DNA of 14,468 nt from Oscillospiraceae bacterium (GTDB taxonomy: Bacteria > Bacillota > Clostridia > Oscillospirales > UBA929), in contig JAISVO010000175.1 of NCBI GenBank assembly GCA_031271525.1, positions 1-14,468 on the forward strand, given 5' to 3'. This document shows positions 12,377 to 14,468 of this stretch, in pieces. The notes beneath the pieces are model-generated. The model had not been told where the DNA came from. It saw only the letters and a program-made list of their open reading frames with translations, and did no database searches. A program made the position numbers and the translations under genes. Position 1 is the stretch's first letter. Every line of letters starts with the position of its first letter.

Positions 12377-13311
12377 CTGTCCATTCCTCCTCCAATAAAC
12401 TCGCGCAGGAGGGAACGGCGGGAAACAAGATCCTCCGGCAGCGACGGGAAGCGTTCGAGCAGCGGCGCGATTTCGCGCAGCTCGTCATAGCGCTCCACCC
12501 CTTCGGGTACCTCCCGCAGCAGCGGAAGGGCGAAATCCCGTAAAACCGGCAGTTCGTAGGCGAGCGCCGTGTCGATAATAATGTCCGCCGAACCTTTGAA
12601 CGGGGAGATGTGCTTCTTCTCCCCACGCCGGACATTGGCCCAAACCTTCATCGTCTCGGCGCCGCCCCAGCCCCGGAACTTGCTGTCCCGGATCAGCCGG
12701 CGGGTTAAGCGGATCCATGTCCCTTTGTAGACGATCTCGTCATCATCCGCGATGTTGGCCCTCGCGCTGGCATAAACCCGCCATTGGCGTCCCCCCGTGC
12801 CGCCCAGCAGCTGCGGGTTCAACGCGTGAATCCCTTCAAACAGCGCCACTTCGTCACGGCGGAGACGGAGGGGGGTGACCCGGTTTTCGTCGCGGCACTG
12901 ACTCACGAAATCGAAAGCCGGGAGCAGAACTTCTCTGCCCGCGATCAAATCGGCAAAATGCCGGTTCAGCAGGGGGATGTCAAGGCATTCGGGAGCCTCG
13001 TAGTCGATCTCGCCCTTCTGGTCACGGGGATGAGACGCCGGATCGACCGTTTTGAAGTAATCGTCCATACTGACGACATGCGCGCCGATCCCGATCCAGC
13101 GCAGCTCTTCGGCGAGCTTATGCGCGGTCGTCGTCTTCCCCGAACCACTGGGACCCGCCAGCAGTACAACCGGACGCTCGGTGAAGCCCGCCGCGATTTT
13201 CGCCGCGGCACGGGTCAAGCGTCCGTTAAGAATATGGTCGCATTCGGCTAAGTAACCGCGCGGATCGGCCGCGAGGGACTGCGAAATGATGCCGAACTCA
13301 AAAGCGCTCAT
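12373..13311 (-). CDS. Nucleoside kinase, uridine kinase-like (P-loop)
   Basis: A 312-residue kinase of the uridine kinase/phosphoribulokinase group. Walker A is GPSGSGKT (53-60) in VVLLAGPSGSGKTTTAHKLAEEL; SMDDYFK (81-87) has the acidic pair D83 and D84; later come the EGIHALNP block and RLIRDSKFRGWGG. It would phosphorylate a nucleoside, typically uridine or cytidine, to the monophosphate with ATP. It has an N-terminal extension of about 45 residues before the P-loop and a C-terminal helical part, longer than E. coli Udk (213). I do not assign a symbol because the substrate is uncertain. Start ATG overlaps the hemZ stop by one base (TAATG). It is the second gene of the salvage operon. Confidence 0.87.
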   Translation of the reverse strand: MSAFEFGIISQSLAADPRGYLAECDHILNGRLTRAAAKIAAGFTERPVVLLAGPSGSGKTTTAHKLAEELRWIGIGAHVVSMDDYFKTVDPASHPRDQKGEIDYEAPECLDIPLLNRHFADLIAGREVLLPAFDFVSQCRDENRVTPLRLRRDEVALFEGIHALNPQLLGGTGGRQWRVYASARANIADDDEIVYKGTWIRLTRRLIRDSKFRGWGGAETMKVWANVRRGEKKHISPFKGSADIIIDTALAYELPVLRDFALPLLREVPEGVERYDELREIAPLLERFPSLPEDLVSRRSLLREFIGGGMDR

Positions 13312-14468
13312 TAAAAAAGACCCCGTTTCGCAAATTCGCTGATGCGTTCCCTCATTATATCACGCCGCTCGATATATTCCAACGGGTATTTACAGTGAAA
13401 TTGCCGCTCGATCAACCCGTTCCGCACAATCTTGGTGACACCGCCCGCGCCGAGGGAGAGGACGGTTGAAAGCTCCTCCATCATAAGGAGGTTGTATTGG
13501 CACTCGTATCCCGGTTTGGACCAACCGGTGTTTTCAAAGCCGCCCTCGGTGAACTTCTGGCGATATAGGTAGTACGGTTTATAGCCCGCGCTCCGCAGCA
13601 TTCCCTCCGCGCCGTCCAACATTGCAAAGACCTCTTCCGCGCCGGGAATTTGGGTGTTTTCCAGAGTAACCCGGGAACCGCGCTTCCGAGCGAGGGTATG
13701 GATTGTAATGTTCTCGGGCGGTTGATCCAACGCCAAAAGCCGGGTCAATCCGCCGAGGAAATCGTCGCCGCCGGGCAGACCCGCAATTAAGTCGGTGTTG
13801 ACGACGGGGATCCCTGTTCTTCGCGCAAGCTCAAACGCGGAAAAAAACTGCTCAGAGGTATGCCGCCGCCCGATCAAATTGAGTACATTGTCACTCAGCG
13901 ATTGCGGATTGACGCAAATCCGGTTGACGCCGCACGCCTTTACAGCTTCCAGCTTTTCTTTTGTGACAGCGTCGGGCCGCCCCGCTTCAAATGTGTGCTC
14001 TTGGAGCGAATAAAGGTCAAAAGCTTTATAGAGTTTTTTGTACAGCCGAAGGATTTCGTCTGGGGGGAGAATTGCGGGAGTCCCTCCACCCCAATAGATT
14101 GACCGGACTTTTGCTCCTATTTTCGATATCGCGTCGCCGGCGATTTCGATTTCCTCGTATAAGGTGTCAAGGTATTTGCCTGTCAGCTTGCGGTCGTTTT
14201 TTACAGCGCTGGAGACAAAACTGCAATAGGCGCAGCGGGTGGGACAGAAGGGAATGCCGATGTAGAGGGCGATTTCACCCGGCGATAACGATTCCCGCAG
14301 CTTCAGCGCGATCTCCGCGCAGTCTTTCGCCATCCTCGCCCGTGAGGGGAATACGTTGAATTTCGTTTGCAGTTCCCGCTCGGCGTCTTTGCCGGCGTCC
14401 AGCAGCTCAATCGCTTTCTTGACCGGACGGATTCCGGTCAGAGCGCCCCACGGCGGCGCGCTGATCAG
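13311..14468 (-). CDS. hemZ: Coproporphyrinogen III dehydrogenase HemZ (radical SAM), 5' end outside the window
   Basis: The C-terminal 385 residues are in the window; the frame stays open to its right edge. The radical SAM cluster motif C-P-T-R-C-A-Y-C (codons near 14223-14246) follows IALYIGIPF; GGGTPA follows further in. Just before, in frame, WGALTGIRPVKKAIELL is the HemZ hallmark, absent from the shorter HemN/HemW. It would use SAM and an iron-sulfur cluster to convert coproporphyrinogen III to protoporphyrinogen in anaerobic heme or tetrapyrrole synthesis. The end ERISEFAKRGLF is also typical. An in-frame ATG at 14331-14333 is not the start, because the coding homology runs on upstream. 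About 100 N-terminal residues are missing. Confidence 0.93.
   Translation of the reverse strand: MISAPPWGALTGIRPVKKAIELLDAGKDAERELQTKFNVFPSRARMAKDCAEIALKLRESLSPGEIALYIGIPFCPTRCAYCSFVSSAVKNDRKLTGKYLDTLYEEIEIAGDAISKIGAKVRSIYWGGGTPAILPPDEILRLYKKLYKAFDLYSLQEHTFEAGRPDAVTKEKLEAVKACGVNRICVNPQSLSDNVLNLIGRRHTSEQFFSAFELARRTGIPVVNTDLIAGLPGGDDFLGGLTRLLALDQPPENITIHTLARKRGSRVTLENTQIPGAEEVFAMLDGAEGMLRSAGYKPYYLYRQKFTEGGFENTGWSKPGYECQYNLLMMEELSTVLSLGAGGVTKIVRNGLIERQFHCKYPLEYIERRDIMRERISEFAKRGLF

Overview
The window looks like the chromosome of an anaerobic, endospore-forming Clostridia member, probably Oscillospirales/Ruminococcaceae-like. This is an inference from gene content: yabP, yabQ, a spoVB-type flippase, oxygen-independent HemZ, a four-cysteine L33, sigma-A-type promoters with 17-bp spacers, and strong GGAGG ribosome sites. 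Most of the window is visibly G+C-rich. The first ~430 bases are clearly A+T-rich and hold a truncated DinB-like gene fragment, which suggests a separate origin. No IS element, CRISPR array, rRNA or tRNA was seen.

Layout. (1) 1-510, minus: a broken DinB-like ORF with its own promoter and a palindrome near the predicted start site, then the nusB terminator. (2) 511-954, minus: nusB, whose promoter lies back to back with (3) 1080-3621, plus: a four-gene operon with two MalF/MalG-type ABC permeases followed by two ~145-residue membrane-anchored proteins that are paralogous to each other and resemble the C-terminal end of HlyD/MacA-type adaptors. No solute-binding protein or ATPase is encoded here. 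This is the least conventional part of the window. (4) 3677-3700: a terminator hairpin between the two converging operons. (5) 3714-5841, minus: rpmG-secE-nusG-rplK-rplA, ending without rplJ/rplL. (6) 5975-10246, minus: the conserved Firmicutes cluster spoVB-mazG-hup-rqcP-yabP-yabQ-divIC-yabR (flippase, NTP house-cleaning, nucleoid protein, ribosome quality control, spore cortex, division and S1-domain protein). (7) 10319-14468, minus: hemZ (cut by the window edge)-nucleoside kinase-purine nucleoside phosphorylase-MTA/SAH deaminase, tightly packed with 1-nt, 4-nt and 0-nt junctions, and forming a nucleoside salvage unit behind a heme-type radical SAM gene.

The genes in parts 4-7 are mostly ordinary housekeeping and sporulation genes. 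Their junctions are more unusual. A terminator and a promoter overlap at 5911-5971. The hup terminator leaves only about 19 nt before the rqcP start. A REP-like palindromic element supplies the rqcP stop codon. The yabQ frame runs 188 nt through divIC.

All calls were made by reading the sequence; no database search was possible. Family names rest on recognised motifs and gene order.
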